This document shows positions 21,442-32,401 of a stretch of 45,322 bases of DNA, in pieces. Position 1 is the stretch's first letter, and the number at the start of each line of letters is the position of its first letter. Under the pieces are notes generated by a model, which did not search any database, was not told the origin of the DNA, and worked only from the letters and a program-made list of their open reading frames with translations. Both the position numbers and the translations under genes were made by a program. The stretch is from a virus. Where the stretch lies: IMG/VR virus record IMGVR_UViG_3300032092_002150, positions 1 through 45,322 of that record. One strand, 5' to 3'.

Positions 21442-23994
21442 ATGTCTCTTGTAAAAACTAAAGTTTCAACTGCAGTTTCAAAACAAACTCCCCAGTTTGT
21501 AAGAGAAGACCATGAGACATTCATCAGTTTCTTAGAAGCGTATTATGAGTGGTTAGAGCAAGAGTATAAGACTAGAGAGTTAGAAAACATTCGAGATGTT
21601 GATGCAACTCTTGATGAGTTTGTTGCTAATTTTAAAAACGAGTTACTGAACCAATTACCCGATTTCGCAATAACTGACAAGCGTTATCTGGCTAAAGTTA
21701 TTCAAGACGTATATCGTTCTAAAGGTACTGCGAAATCTTATGAATTTTTATTCAGAGCAGTATTCAACGAAACACCTACATTATATTTTCCTAAAGTAGA
21801 TTTACTGCGTGTCTCTGACGGTAAATACAGTCAGAAATCAATTTTACGTGTTGCCCCAAAAACCACATTAACAGGCGATCCATTAAATTATTTGTCACAA
21901 ACTATTGTTCAGTATGATAATAATGGTAATGTTATATCATCGGCAAGAGTTGAGAATGTTGTAGCTGAACAAACAACAAGTGGATTAATATACAATTTAA
22001 CACTTAACGCAGATTCCATTATTGGCACATTTAGTCCAGGAATTGATGTTGAAGGTGGTAGTAACTCAAATTCTGGTCCATCGGTAATCATATCAACTGT
22101 AAAAACAGGTGTTACAAGTTTCCAAATAATTGATGGTGGCACTTATGCTTCAGTCGGCGATCCTGTTTCAGTTATTGCTGGTGTTGGTACTGGTGCAACA
22201 GTTGAAGTGGCAGAAGTATTTAATAATGGATCTGTTACAGAAATTATTATTGACGATCCTGGTAAAGATTACTCAGTCGGTCAAGAACTAATTTTCAATA
22301 ACACCAATACGGGTGGCGCATCTTCTAACCCTCTTGTTTCAGCGAGAGCTGTTATTTCAGAGGTATCAGGAACTGGTGGAATTAAAGCCATCAAATTGTT
22401 ATCTGGTGGAAATTTTTATACAAAACTACCAATAGTCTCGGGACCAGTTCTACCACCAGTTGTTCCACCTCTCACTACTGGTGGTGCTGTGCTGTTAGCG
22501 TCTTCCAATAATATTGGTAAAATTACCAAATTACAAGTTTCAACTTTTGGACTAGATTATGAAAGTCCACCAATTTGCGTACCACCACTATCAGTTTTAT
22601 TGACAGACGTAAGCGAATTTTCTATTGGCGAAATTATACGTGGCGAACCACAAACCTTTTCTAAAGAAGATCTCGATGAACTGCTATTAGAATCAGGCGA
22701 TAGATTTTTACTTGAATCGCAGCAAGCACCAGAAGGTGTTTTGGTCGCAGCCGATACGGTAAGAAACCTTTACAAATTATTTCCTGTGTCGGATAGATTT
22801 GGTTATATTCTTGAAGATGGCTCAGGTGTACTAACTACTGAAAGTGGTGACCAATTTGTTACTGAGGGATCTGCTAAATTTTTGAAGAACATGACTGTTA
22901 AAGGTTATGGAACAAATGGCATAAACCCTTCAGGCTCACAAGGTAAACTTAGTGCAATCGCTCAAGCTGAGATAAAGGGTAACATTAGTACTGTTGGTAT
23001 TACGCAAGGCACGTTTTTAAATGCTGATGGAAAAATATCTGAAGCATCTAAACGTGTTCAGGATAGTTACTTCTATCAAGACTTTTCTTATGTTATTAAA
23101 GTTGGTCAATCGATTGACAAGTATCGAAGCATCGTTAGAAAATTATTGCACCCAATAGGATTGGCGTTATTCGGTGAAGTAGCGATTCAATCTGTTGCTC
23201 CTGCTAAATCGGAACTTTTTGCTGGCGCACGAATACAGCTTCTTGGTTATGTGCTGGGAGCACTCATTAATGCTAAGATGAAAGCAGTAGGTAACTACCG
23301 AACAAATGGTGAGCAATTTAATATAAACAAAGAACAAGTTACGTTATTCTTAGAAGATTTTGTAGCTTCTATTCTTTCATTATCTGTTTCTACTTCTGAG
23401 TTCTTACCAACTATCAATTTCCCAAATCTAACACCTGCAGAGGTAAACCTATTAGATCTAAGAGCATTGACAAAACAAGATGTAGAAACTATTATTCTAC
23501 AACAATTAAAACTTACAAAAGTTCAAACCAAGCCCAGCTATTATGAAAAGGAATTAGAAGTAAATCCAGATAGAACTGATGCGACAATTAAATTGGGTAA
23601 CAGACTAAACTGGTTAGAAAAATGGAAATTTACATTTGCTCCATATGTGGCTGGCAGCAAAGGGAGCATTCAGGTTTATAAGGGTGATTGGGTTCAACCA
23701 TATCCTGGATTAAACAACAATTACTGGACTATTGGTAGCACACAAATTAAAGATTTCGGAGATATAACGATCTCCGACGTTATAAATAACCCTAATAGAA
23801 GAGTAAATCTTGCGTTCGAATCATTCATCGATGTAGTCGCTTTACCAAGGGGTGCTATTACATTCGATAAGATAACTGGTGGACATTCATTCGACAACAA
23901 CTTGGCATACCGATTTGATGCTGATTCAATTGAACTTGACAATACTGCATATTCAATGGACAACAATAAAATCAAATTCGACAATCTAACATAA
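21442..23994 (+). CDS. 7: Baseplate wedge gp7
   Basis: An 850-residue protein assigned to gp7, the elongated wedge protein that joins gp10, gp8 and gp6. The first 120 residues have QTPQFVREDHETFISFLEAY and YEWLEQEYKTRELENIRDVD followed by the YRSKGTAKSYEFLFRAVFNE block, typical of gp7 in aquatic T4-likes. A central region (about 200-330) contains Gly/Thr-rich beta repeats (GGTYASVGDPVSVIAGVGTG) like those in gp8. The C-terminal part includes QDSYFYQDFSYVIKVGQSID and a late repeat of FDNN/DNNKIKFDN motifs. T4 gp7 is 1032 residues. Placement between gp6 and gp8 matches T4. Confidence 0.83.
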   Translation: MSLVKTKVSTAVSKQTPQFVREDHETFISFLEAYYEWLEQEYKTRELENIRDVDATLDEFVANFKNELLNQLPDFAITDKRYLAKVIQDVYRSKGTAKSYEFLFRAVFNETPTLYFPKVDLLRVSDGKYSQKSILRVAPKTTLTGDPLNYLSQTIVQYDNNGNVISSARVENVVAEQTTSGLIYNLTLNADSIIGTFSPGIDVEGGSNSNSGPSVIISTVKTGVTSFQIIDGGTYASVGDPVSVIAGVGTGATVEVAEVFNNGSVTEIIIDDPGKDYSVGQELIFNNTNTGGASSNPLVSARAVISEVSGTGGIKAIKLLSGGNFYTKLPIVSGPVLPPVVPPLTTGGAVLLASSNNIGKITKLQVSTFGLDYESPPICVPPLSVLLTDVSEFSIGEIIRGEPQTFSKEDLDELLLESGDRFLLESQQAPEGVLVAADTVRNLYKLFPVSDRFGYILEDGSGVLTTESGDQFVTEGSAKFLKNMTVKGYGTNGINPSGSQGKLSAIAQAEIKGNISTVGITQGTFLNADGKISEASKRVQDSYFYQDFSYVIKVGQSIDKYRSIVRKLLHPIGLALFGEVAIQSVAPAKSELFAGARIQLLGYVLGALINAKMKAVGNYRTNGEQFNINKEQVTLFLEDFVASILSLSVSTSEFLPTINFPNLTPAEVNLLDLRALTKQDVETIILQQLKLTKVQTKPSYYEKELEVNPDRTDATIKLGNRLNWLEKWKFTFAPYVAGSKGSIQVYKGDWVQPYPGLNNNYWTIGSTQIKDFGDITISDVINNPNRRVNLAFESFIDVVALPRGAITFDKITGGHSFDNNLAYRFDADSIELDNTAYSMDNNKIKFDNLT
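23781..23788 (+). promoter_or_regulatory. Candidate late promoter motif inside gp7
   Basis: An exact TATAAATA lies inside the gp7 coding sequence, 225 bases before the gp8 start. It could give extra late transcripts for gp8 and beyond, but it encodes ordinary residues (INN) and may be chance. Confidence 0.3.
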
Positions 23995-24012
23995 ATTTAG
24001 GAGACAGCAAAC

Positions 24013-25425
24013 ATGGCTGCTATTATAACAACAAAATTTCGTATTCACAACGCACAGGCATTCAAAGAAGGTTTCGATGAAGCTGCAGCAACCAATATCT
24101 ATCTTGGAATAGGTAGACCACAATCTTGGTCAAACGATAACGCACCAGACACACCGAAAGATACGGTTTCTGATGAGTTGTATTATTGGGATGATATGAT
24201 TGCATTGAAGCGTGTTCAGACATCTGACGTAGCTTTATCAATCGTTCGTCGTAATTGGACAACAGGAAAGTATTATGACATTTATCGCCATGACTATAAT
24301 GGAACAACTACTGGTGTAAACATTAACGATGGTGGTGTAACAACTCCAGCAACATTGGCAGATGCAAACTTCTTTGTTATTACAGACGAGTATCATGTCT
24401 ATAAATGTATTAGCAATAGAAACTCAGCAGGTACTGTTGTTCAATCAACAAGCAAGCCAACAGGAACTACCCCAAATGCATTAATCGGTCCATTGGCTGA
24501 TGGATATATTTGGAAATATATGTTTACAGTTTCTCCAGCAGATGTGCTAAAATTCGTTTCTACAGACTTTATTCCTGTAAAAACATTAGCAAGCAATCCT
24601 GGAACTACTGACGCATACTATACACAATGGCTATCACAAAATGCTGCTATCGATGGCGCACTTGATCACGTTCTAGTAACAAACCAAGGAACCAGTTATG
24701 CAACTGTTCCAACTGTAGCGATTGCTGGTGACGGAACAGGCGCTACTGCCACCGCTACTATCGACGTAGGAACAGGTAAAGTTACAAAAATTACATTAAC
24801 AAATAGAGGTACTGGTTATACATATGGTACTGTTACACTAACAGGTGGAACAGCTGGCACACCAGCAACAGCCTCTCTTATTATTTCGCCGAAGGGTGGA
24901 CATGGTAAAGACCCAGTTGAAGAACTTGGTGGTTTTTATGTTATGATGAATGTTCGTTTAGAATATGATGATGGCGCTGGTGACTTCCCAGTCGACAATG
25001 ATTATCGTCGTATTATGTTGGTTCGTGATCCATTCAACTTTAATACATCAGTAGTTGCCTCATCTACTACGTTACGTTCTATGCGTGTTCTTACTGTAAC
25101 TGGTGTTTCAGGAACATTCGTGCCAGATGAAGTAATTACAGGTGGATCTTCAACAGCTAAAGGTCGTATTGTTCGCGTATGGAGCGAATCTGGTACAAAT
25201 TATATCAGCTACGTGCAAACAAGAGCTGAGAATCTTACAGGATTATTGTTCACTAATGGTGAAGGTATTACTGGCGCAACAAGTTCAGCGACTGCTACTA
25301 TTGGCGCAATCGCATTACCAGAAGTTCAACCAGATAGTGGTGATGTAATGTACGTAGAAAATAGACGTCCAATTAATCGTGCCCTTGACCAGATTGAAGA
25401 TATTAAAATCATTGTTGAAATGTAA
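24013..25425 (+). CDS. 8: Baseplate wedge gp8
   Basis: A 470-residue protein of the gp8 family, a wedge component that binds gp7 and gp10. N-terminal ITTKFRIHNAQAFKEGFDEA, NIYLGIGRPQSWSND and SIVRRNWTTGKYYDIYRHDY are diagnostic, as is the C-terminal YVENRRPINRALDQIEDIKI. Compared with T4 gp8 (334) it is longer because of a Gly/Thr/Ala-rich insertion (about 215-300; VTNQGTSYATVPTVAIAGDG) made of two related beta units that also occur in gp7. The ATG is preceded by TAGGAGA at 23997-24003. A late promoter motif follows its stop by a few bases. Confidence 0.94.
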   Translation: MAAIITTKFRIHNAQAFKEGFDEAAATNIYLGIGRPQSWSNDNAPDTPKDTVSDELYYWDDMIALKRVQTSDVALSIVRRNWTTGKYYDIYRHDYNGTTTGVNINDGGVTTPATLADANFFVITDEYHVYKCISNRNSAGTVVQSTSKPTGTTPNALIGPLADGYIWKYMFTVSPADVLKFVSTDFIPVKTLASNPGTTDAYYTQWLSQNAAIDGALDHVLVTNQGTSYATVPTVAIAGDGTGATATATIDVGTGKVTKITLTNRGTGYTYGTVTLTGGTAGTPATASLIISPKGGHGKDPVEELGGFYVMMNVRLEYDDGAGDFPVDNDYRRIMLVRDPFNFNTSVVASSTTLRSMRVLTVTGVSGTFVPDEVITGGSSTAKGRIVRVWSESGTNYISYVQTRAENLTGLLFTNGEGITGATSSATATIGAIALPEVQPDSGDVMYVENRRPINRALDQIEDIKIIVEM

Positions 25426-25426
25426 T

Positions 25427-25434
25427 AATAAATA
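25427..25434 (+). promoter_or_regulatory. Late promoter motif before the large baseplate protein
   Basis: AATAAATA, a one-base variant of the T4 late consensus, lies in the 38-base gap between gp8 and the 2239-residue gene, 29 bases before its ATG. Gap position, orientation and spacing fit a late promoter. Confidence 0.55.
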
Positions 25435-25463
25435 TATGCTAATAACACTGTTAGGTAAACCGA

Positions 25464-28400
25464 ATGACAATTAACTTTAACGTAAACCCATATTACGACG
25501 ACTACGCAGACGAAGATTTATTTCTTCGTGTGTTGTTTCGTCCAGGATATGCGGTTCAGGCAAGAGAATTAACGCAAGCCCAAACAATTTTACAAAAACA
25601 AGTAAGTCGTTTGGGTGACCATATATTTAAAAATGGATCAATGGTCATTCCTGGTGGTGTAAACGTAGACAACCAAGTACACTTTGCTAAACTAGAAGAT
25701 TTGTATCAAGGTATTGCTGTTAAATCATACCTGACACAGTTTGTTGACAAAGTTATAACTGGCACAACCTCTGGACTTAAAGCTGTAGTAGTTGATACCT
25801 CAGAGTGTGCGTGTGTTTTAGCAGATGAAAAAGAAATCGCTACATTGTATTATAAAATTGATGGTACAGGCGATGATGATACAACAAAGAGATTTATTCC
25901 TGGCGAGCAATTAATTGCGTATGAAGTAGACAATCAAACTACAACAAACTATCGTTTGACAACAAACCAAACAGGCGACCTTGTTGTAAACATAAGAGGA
26001 TTCGGTGATACTGGTTTAGTTGGAACTACATACACAAATGATCCAATCAAAGATGTATTGGGTTATGGATATGTTGTTGAGGTTGAAGCTGGTATCTATT
26101 ATATTGATGGATTTTTCGTTAGAAACGAAGAACTCCATCTTTACATCGGAAGATTTAGTACAGACACAACTGCTCGTGTTGGGTTCAGCGTAAGTGAAGT
26201 AATTGTTACACCAGAAGACGATAATGCATTAAACGATAATGCGCAAGGAACAAACAACTTCGCAGCTCCTGGTGCACATCGCTATAAGATACAACTCTCT
26301 TTAGCGAAAAAACAACTATTAACAACTGATGAAGATAGATTTATTGAACTTGTTCGCGTTAAAGCTGGTCGTGTTCAGCAAATTTTATCTAAGTCATCTT
26401 ATGCCGAACTAGAAAAAACATTTGCCAGAAGAACATTTGATGAATCAGGTAGTTATGAAGTAAATAAATTTAAACTTTCTGCCTTTGAGCATTTACAAGA
26501 TGTGAATCACCCACTGGGAATTTATACAGCTGCTGGTGGTGGTAATGAAGATAAATTTGTTGTTGAGATTGATCCTGGAAAGGCATATGTTCAGGGCTAC
26601 GAAATCGAATCTGTGTCGGGACAATATCTCACGTTAAATAAAGCACGTGATGCAGCAACAGGGCATATTCTCTCTTTAAATAATCAGCCTGTCGCAACAC
26701 CTGTTGGAAATTATGTACTTGTAAATAGTATATACAACTACCCAGACTTCTCAACATTCTCTACAGTATATCTTGTAAAAAAACTTAACGCATCTGGTGG
26801 CGCAGCACCATCAGCAGCTGATGTAATCGGTACTGCTAAAGTAAGATCTTTCCAGCTACACAACGGAGACTACGCTACTCCAATATTCAAATTAAGTTTA
26901 TTTGATATTAAAATTGATGCTGGCTATTCTTTTGAAAATCACGTAAAATCAATTGTAAGTGGTTTATCTGGCGCAACAAATTTTACATGTAATATTGTTC
27001 CTAACAATAAACAACTGACAGGTTCAGCGACATCAGCTACTAATAGCGCAGCAGTTACGGGAACTGGTACTAAGTTTACTTCTGAACTCGTGGCAGATGA
27101 TGTTATCTTTATTGATGGTGTGCAAGCAGGAACACTGGCATCAACCCCAACTAACAACGCAGCATTAACATTATCTGCAAATAGTGCTGTGGCTAAAACT
27201 GCTGGTATCGTTTCTGTGTTTAGAGCAAAAATATTTGAACCTGATTCTCAGGCACTCATATTTAAAATTGGTTACGAATCTATTAAAACATTACTAGGAT
27301 TTGATGGTTCGGCATATTCGCTAAACGAAACAACAACAAAAGTAAGAAGAATTTTCACTACGAAAACAGCAGCAGACAATAAGATTGAATATACACTCAA
27401 CACTAACTTAGAAACATTCCCTTCTGATTTAGATATTTCTAACTATCTGTTGTATAACACATCGACTAATGCTGTCGTTGCAATAACACCTGCCGATGTA
27501 ACAATTACAGTAAATAACACTAAGGTGGAAATTTCTGGCTTAACGAATGGTGTGATATATCGTTTAATCGCGACAGTCACACAGGCTAATACAGAGGGTA
27601 GCGCAAAAGAAAAAATCTTAGCAACAAACACAGAATATATTACTGGCCAAAAAACAGTTATTAATAAAATTATCCCACTAGCAAAAAATGATTTGTTAAA
27701 GGTTGATAGTATTATTATGAACGCTGGCGACTTTACAGGTAACACTTTTACTACAGGTATTGATGTTACTAATCGCTTTACGCTTGATGATGGCCAACGT
27801 GATACGCACTACACAAATGGATCGCTTGTTCTAAGACCTGGAGAAGCTGTACCATCTGGTGCATTAAGAGTAGTATACAAATATTTTAATCATGGTGGTA
27901 CTGGTGATTATTTCTCTGTAGATTCTTATACTAACTCTATTAACAATAATCCTACATTTAACTATGAAGACATTCCATCTTATGCAGTAAAAAATGCAGA
28001 TGGAAAAGTAGACACCATTTATCTACACGATGTTATTGACTATCGCCCATGTATCGGTGGCAACAACACAAGTTTCAATGAAATACCAGTTATTGGTAAT
28101 GAGATGACAACTGACATCGCTTACTACTTACCACGTTTTGATAAGATTGTTTTAGATTCAGTCGGTCGTTTTAATATTATAACAGGTGTCCCTTCTGCGA
28201 CCCCACAAGAACCTCTAGATCCTAAAGACGGTATGGTTCTTGCTGCTATTATGATTCCAGCTTATACGAAATCAGTTGGCGACATTAAATTCTATCAACG
28301 TGACAATCGTCGCTACACAATGCGCGATATCGGCGATCTAGAAAGAAGAATTTCAAATCTTGAATATTATGTCTCATTAAATCTTCTTGAAACTGAAACA

Positions 28401-31400
28401 GCTCAATTACAAATTAAAGATGCAATCACTGGTATCGATCGTTTTAAGAACGGATTTATCGTTGATCAATTTACTGGTCATGGAATAGGCGATGTTAAAA
28501 ATGAAGATTATAGAGTTTCTATTGATACTATCAATAGAGAACTTCGTCCTATGCATGAAACAAATGCGGTAACAATTGTTGAAGATCTAGAATCTGCAGC
28601 ACAACGTGCCAACTCAGGATACGCAAAAACTGGCGACATTATTTCTTTACCATACACTAAAGAACCATTCATCTTCAACCCAAATGCAACAAGAACAATT
28701 GATGTTAACCCATATAAAATTGGCGCATTCAAAGGCGAGATAATTTTAAATCCAGAAAGCGATGTTTGGAAAGACACTGAACGTAGACCCGATTTAACTG
28801 TTGTTGACGATAATGGATATGATGCTATTCGCTTTATGGCTGAGCAGCTTGGTGTTACTGGAACACAGTGGGGTGAGTGGCAAACTAACTGGACAGGTAT
28901 CTCTACTGCAACTTCAACATGGCAAACTGGCGATCCTAACCAACGACGCCAAACTGTTACTGGGTTCGAGCAAACAATTACTACACAAACTGGAACCTCT
29001 TCAAGAGAAGGAATCCAAACATCATTAACTGGCACAACCAATGCAGTTGACTATGGTGATCGTGTAGTTGATATTTCTTACGCACCATATATGCGTGCAA
29101 GACCTATTGTTTACACAGCAAAAAATCTGAAGGCACAAACTAAATTCTATGCGTTCTTTGATGGTAGATCTATTAGTCAATTTATTAAACCAGCGGACAT
29201 ATTTAAAGTCAATTTAGCAGCTGGCGCTAATAAAATGATTTTTGATCCAGCAGAATTGACGGAAAATATTTTAACTGATAGTATTGCTAGAACAGAGAAT
29301 GGTATTGTTCAACCAGCATTTAGCGTTGGCGACGTAGTAGAAAACGAAACACATACACCAACAAACATTGCTAGCATTTCGCATATAACTAATGTGCTCG
29401 GCGCAGCTTCATTCACATTAACTGTTGCTTCAACGACACAAATAAAACCTGGACACTTTGTTCAACTGTATAACTTGGGTCCATCTAGAGTGATCGCTTC
29501 AACAAATACGTTGTTTGCTGATCAAGTTAGAGGAAATTCTACAATAGTTGATTATACACTTAATACTAGTAGAGAATTAAATTATAGAATCTTTAAAGTA
29601 ACCAATGTATCTGGAACAACACTGACATTGGCAGATCCAAGTGGTGCAACTATCCCAGCATTTAGTGCATACAATATTGCAGCATACAACAATGGTGATG
29701 GTGGTAAAGTGAAACGTCTAACAGCTTCTGGTGTTGTTGCGTTTGCTGGTGCAGTAACTACTTATACTACTGTGACGAATATAATATATCCTTCTGATAT
29801 GGAAATTCATGTTGTAAATATTAAAAATGGATTTGCTCCTGGTGATGTTTTACAAGGAACCACCGATATAGAGATTGGTGTTAAAAATCGCGTAGACCTA
29901 GAATTAATCAATGGTACTGGTGTTGGCTTATTGCCAACAATGAAAGTAGTTGGTGATTCTATTAAGACTGATATTTGGGGTTCTGCTGTTGGGGTGTATA
30001 ATCTTCCTGAGGCAACATTTAAATCTGGTGAAAGAACATTTAAACTAATCGACAATATTTCTAACAGCGATGCAGACTTTGATTCGAAGGGTTCTGCTTT
30101 CTATATCTCATCTGGAACTACACTCGCAAAAGAAAGAACCATTGTTAATTCAAGAGATGTTCGTTTTGTTCAAGATAGACTTTATGAAGAAATACCAGTG
30201 CGTAGAACATCGACATCTACACGTGTGTTGTATTCATATTGGACAGGACATGATCCAGTTGCGCAAACATTCACAGTAAGTTCACTTGGTGGCGCTTTTG
30301 TTACTGGTGTTGATGTGTATTTCCAAGAAGCAGGCGCTCGCCCAGTTTCTATTGAGTTGAGAACAACTAATAATGGAGTACCATCATCTAAGATCGTACC
30401 ACTAACTGAAGTTACTAAATCACCGCAGGAAATCAAGACTTCAGAAAATGGATCTGTAGCTACAAGATTTGAATTCGCTTCACCCGTATATTTACAAGAT
30501 GCTGAGACATATGCTCTTGTCGTTAAGACTGATGAGCCAGGATGTCAAATCTTTGTTTCTGAATTAGGACAAAGCGATATTATAACAAACAACATTGTAA
30601 CATCACAACCATTAACGGGATCTCTATTCTTATCACAGAATACACAAGAGTTCCAAATTAATCCGTTACTAGATCTGAAGTTTACATTATATCAAGCGAA
30701 GTTTGATACATCAGCTACTCTCACTGCTTCATTCAAAGCAGTACCACCAACTACTATTAATCTAGATGTAAATCCGTTTGAGATTTCAAAGGGTACTGCG
30801 AAAATTCGTGTTTCCGCTAAAAATCATGGATTTGCTGCTGGCGATAAAGTTGTCATCAGTCATGTACCGCTCGGTAACTACGGAACGAATGATTCAGAAT
30901 TAGGCATTCCTTCCACATTATTGAATGGTATACAAACTGTAATCGCAGATGGACTTTCTGATAATAACTTTGTGTTTAATATTACTACACAAGATAATTT
31001 AACACCTCCGAATTTATTGCTTGCGAAAAAAGCAACAGGAAACGTGCAAACTACATTAGCTACATTGGTAAAAGGTAACTATGGTGGCGCAGGAATTAAG
31101 ATTAGTAGACAACTAAGCGCAGATCAAATCTACGTTAAGACTGCAGATTTAACATTCCCTGAGACAACTCTTAGATATAAAGCAAGCGCAGAAAATGCTG
31201 CAGGAACTGCATCTTCGTTTGAATCTATTGTCACTAATTCTGACTATATTTTTGATACAAGAAAAGTTGTAAAATCTTTAGAAAACCAATTTGTTAACGT
31301 GGTGACAGGTGCTATTCGTCCTTCACTAAGATTACAAGCAGAACTATCATCTACCAATGAGAATGTATCGCCGATAATTGACATGCAAAAAATTACAACA

Positions 31401-32183
31401 TATGTTGTAAAGAATTTGGTTAATGATGTGCAAGAATTTGATATCAACGTAAGTGATATTGACAAGCGAATTTTATTGAACAATACAATAACATCTTCAC
31501 TAACATTCGCAAACGCTACATCAACAACATGTACAATATTAACTGATGATGACGCTGCAGATAATTTACTATCAACTATTACACCTGGAAAATTTATTCA
31601 AATAGAAAATGCCAGCATCGATCTAAATGGTACTGGACCTGTCGGCACTTCAACAGGAAAATACCATGTTAAGAGTGTTGTAGTTTCATCTGATACAGTT
31701 GATTCTGGCGATGCTGAGGGCGATAAGGTATTGGTTACTTTGTCTGGTCAATTTAATGCAACAGGAACTATTGCAACTAATTCACAAGGTTCGACATTCG
31801 CAATTAGTGTATTAGATAAATTCCTATCAGATAATGCAGCAGTAGGTTGTAGCAATGCAGCAAATTATGTTACTAGAGCGTTATCATTATCTTCTCCTGC
31901 AGATTCTTTCAAAATTGTGTTTGACGCAAACTTACCTGAAGGAACTACCTTGAATGTGTTGTATAAAACTTGGTCTAATCCTGTTGAACTAAATAGTGTT
32001 CAATACGAAAGCACAGGGTTCTCTAAATCAACATCAGATGCACGTGATGTATTCAGCGAAAGAACGATAACAATTGAAAACATTGCTCTGTTTAAAAATA
32101 TTATCGTGAAGTTGGTGTTAAAATCGAACCATCCTGTGTATGTTCCGAAACTTAAAAACTTAAGAGTGGTTGCTTATTCATAA
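25464..32183 (+). CDS. Giant DUF4815-type baseplate/tail protein (2239 aa)
   Basis: A 2239-residue protein. The start NVNPYYDDYADEDLFLRVLF, followed by RPGYAVQARELTQAQTILQKQ and GDHIFKNGSMVIPGG, is the hallmark of DUF4815 virion proteins in aquatic T4-likes. Around residues 850-1060 come GDFTGNTFTTG, DTIYLHDVIDYRP, IGDLERRISNLEYYVSLNLLE and a RELRPMHETN block that belong to the same family. The rest is Gly/Thr/Ala-rich beta structure in repeating modules (about 1280-1420 and 1730-2230). Position after gp8 matches T4 gp9/gp10, the peripheral wedge proteins that bear the fibres, so it may combine such roles; I see no direct gp9 or gp10 similarity. It would be the largest virion protein of this window. 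Confidence 0.82.
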   Translation: MTINFNVNPYYDDYADEDLFLRVLFRPGYAVQARELTQAQTILQKQVSRLGDHIFKNGSMVIPGGVNVDNQVHFAKLEDLYQGIAVKSYLTQFVDKVITGTTSGLKAVVVDTSECACVLADEKEIATLYYKIDGTGDDDTTKRFIPGEQLIAYEVDNQTTTNYRLTTNQTGDLVVNIRGFGDTGLVGTTYTNDPIKDVLGYGYVVEVEAGIYYIDGFFVRNEELHLYIGRFSTDTTARVGFSVSEVIVTPEDDNALNDNAQGTNNFAAPGAHRYKIQLSLAKKQLLTTDEDRFIELVRVKAGRVQQILSKSSYAELEKTFARRTFDESGSYEVNKFKLSAFEHLQDVNHPLGIYTAAGGGNEDKFVVEIDPGKAYVQGYEIESVSGQYLTLNKARDAATGHILSLNNQPVATPVGNYVLVNSIYNYPDFSTFSTVYLVKKLNASGGAAPSAADVIGTAKVRSFQLHNGDYATPIFKLSLFDIKIDAGYSFENHVKSIVSGLSGATNFTCNIVPNNKQLTGSATSATNSAAVTGTGTKFTSELVADDVIFIDGVQAGTLASTPTNNAALTLSANSAVAKTAGIVSVFRAKIFEPDSQALIFKIGYESIKTLLGFDGSAYSLNETTTKVRRIFTTKTAADNKIEYTLNTNLETFPSDLDISNYLLYNTSTNAVVAITPADVTITVNNTKVEISGLTNGVIYRLIATVTQANTEGSAKEKILATNTEYITGQKTVINKIIPLAKNDLLKVDSIIMNAGDFTGNTFTTGIDVTNRFTLDDGQRDTHYTNGSLVLRPGEAVPSGALRVVYKYFNHGGTGDYFSVDSYTNSINNNPTFNYEDIPSYAVKNADGKVDTIYLHDVIDYRPCIGGNNTSFNEIPVIGNEMTTDIAYYLPRFDKIVLDSVGRFNIITGVPSATPQEPLDPKDGMVLAAIMIPAYTKSVGDIKFYQRDNRRYTMRDIGDLERRISNLEYYVSLNLLETETAQLQIKDAITGIDRFKNGFIVDQFTGHGIGDVKNEDYRVSIDTINRELRPMHETNAVTIVEDLESAAQRANSGYAKTGDIISLPYTKEPFIFNPNATRTIDVNPYKIGAFKGEIILNPESDVWKDTERRPDLTVVDDNGYDAIRFMAEQLGVTGTQWGEWQTNWTGISTATSTWQTGDPNQRRQTVTGFEQTITTQTGTSSREGIQTSLTGTTNAVDYGDRVVDISYAPYMRARPIVYTAKNLKAQTKFYAFFDGRSISQFIKPADIFKVNLAAGANKMIFDPAELTENILTDSIARTENGIVQPAFSVGDVVENETHTPTNIASISHITNVLGAASFTLTVASTTQIKPGHFVQLYNLGPSRVIASTNTLFADQVRGNSTIVDYTLNTSRELNYRIFKVTNVSGTTLTLADPSGATIPAFSAYNIAAYNNGDGGKVKRLTASGVVAFAGAVTTYTTVTNIIYPSDMEIHVVNIKNGFAPGDVLQGTTDIEIGVKNRVDLELINGTGVGLLPTMKVVGDSIKTDIWGSAVGVYNLPEATFKSGERTFKLIDNISNSDADFDSKGSAFYISSGTTLAKERTIVNSRDVRFVQDRLYEEIPVRRTSTSTRVLYSYWTGHDPVAQTFTVSSLGGAFVTGVDVYFQEAGARPVSIELRTTNNGVPSSKIVPLTEVTKSPQEIKTSENGSVATRFEFASPVYLQDAETYALVVKTDEPGCQIFVSELGQSDIITNNIVTSQPLTGSLFLSQNTQEFQINPLLDLKFTLYQAKFDTSATLTASFKAVPPTTINLDVNPFEISKGTAKIRVSAKNHGFAAGDKVVISHVPLGNYGTNDSELGIPSTLLNGIQTVIADGLSDNNFVFNITTQDNLTPPNLLLAKKATGNVQTTLATLVKGNYGGAGIKISRQLSADQIYVKTADLTFPETTLRYKASAENAAGTASSFESIVTNSDYIFDTRKVVKSLENQFVNVVTGAIRPSLRLQAELSSTNENVSPIIDMQKITTYVVKNLVNDVQEFDINVSDIDKRILLNNTITSSLTFANATSTTCTILTDDDAADNLLSTITPGKFIQIENASIDLNGTGPVGTSTGKYHVKSVVVSSDTVDSGDAEGDKVLVTLSGQFNATGTIATNSQGSTFAISVLDKFLSDNAAVGCSNAANYVTRALSLSSPADSFKIVFDANLPEGTTLNVLYKTWSNPVELNSVQYESTGFSKSTSDARDVFSERTITIENIALFKNIIVKLVLKSNHPVYVPKLKNLRVVAYS

Positions 32184-32401
32184 TGCATAAAGTTGAGAAT
32201 TTTCCTGATCTTAAGAAAGACTTGAACACAGGTGGTGTAGTTAACACTAATCTTGATTCTTACGAAAGTTACAAGCTGTATAGAGCTAAACTTTTAATGG
32301 AACAAAGCGAAAAAGCCACCATGACAGAAGAGATAAATAACATGAAGAACGATATTAATGATATCAAATCAATGCTAAAAACTTTATTAGGTAAACCATA
32401 A
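32183..32401 (+). CDS. Small coiled-coil protein (72 aa)
   Basis: A 72-residue protein: N-terminal part with NTGGVVNTNLDSYESYKLYR, then a heptad-like coiled coil (about 40-70, EEINNMKNDINDIKSMLKTL). Proteins of this plan follow the DUF4815 gene in aquatic T4-likes and are of unknown role, possibly a structural or chaperone peptide for fibres. Both ends share TAATG overlaps with neighbours (32181-32183 and 32399-32401), indicating coupled translation. Confidence 0.82.
   Translation: MHKVENFPDLKKDLNTGGVVNTNLDSYESYKLYRAKLLMEQSEKATMTEEINNMKNDINDIKSMLKTLLGKP

Noticed and set aside
31989-31995. CTAAATA inside the DUF4815 gene, and another at 45292-45298
   Set aside because: Both lie in coding sequence far from a following start codon. 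They show that this short motif occurs by chance, so it is not used alone as evidence.
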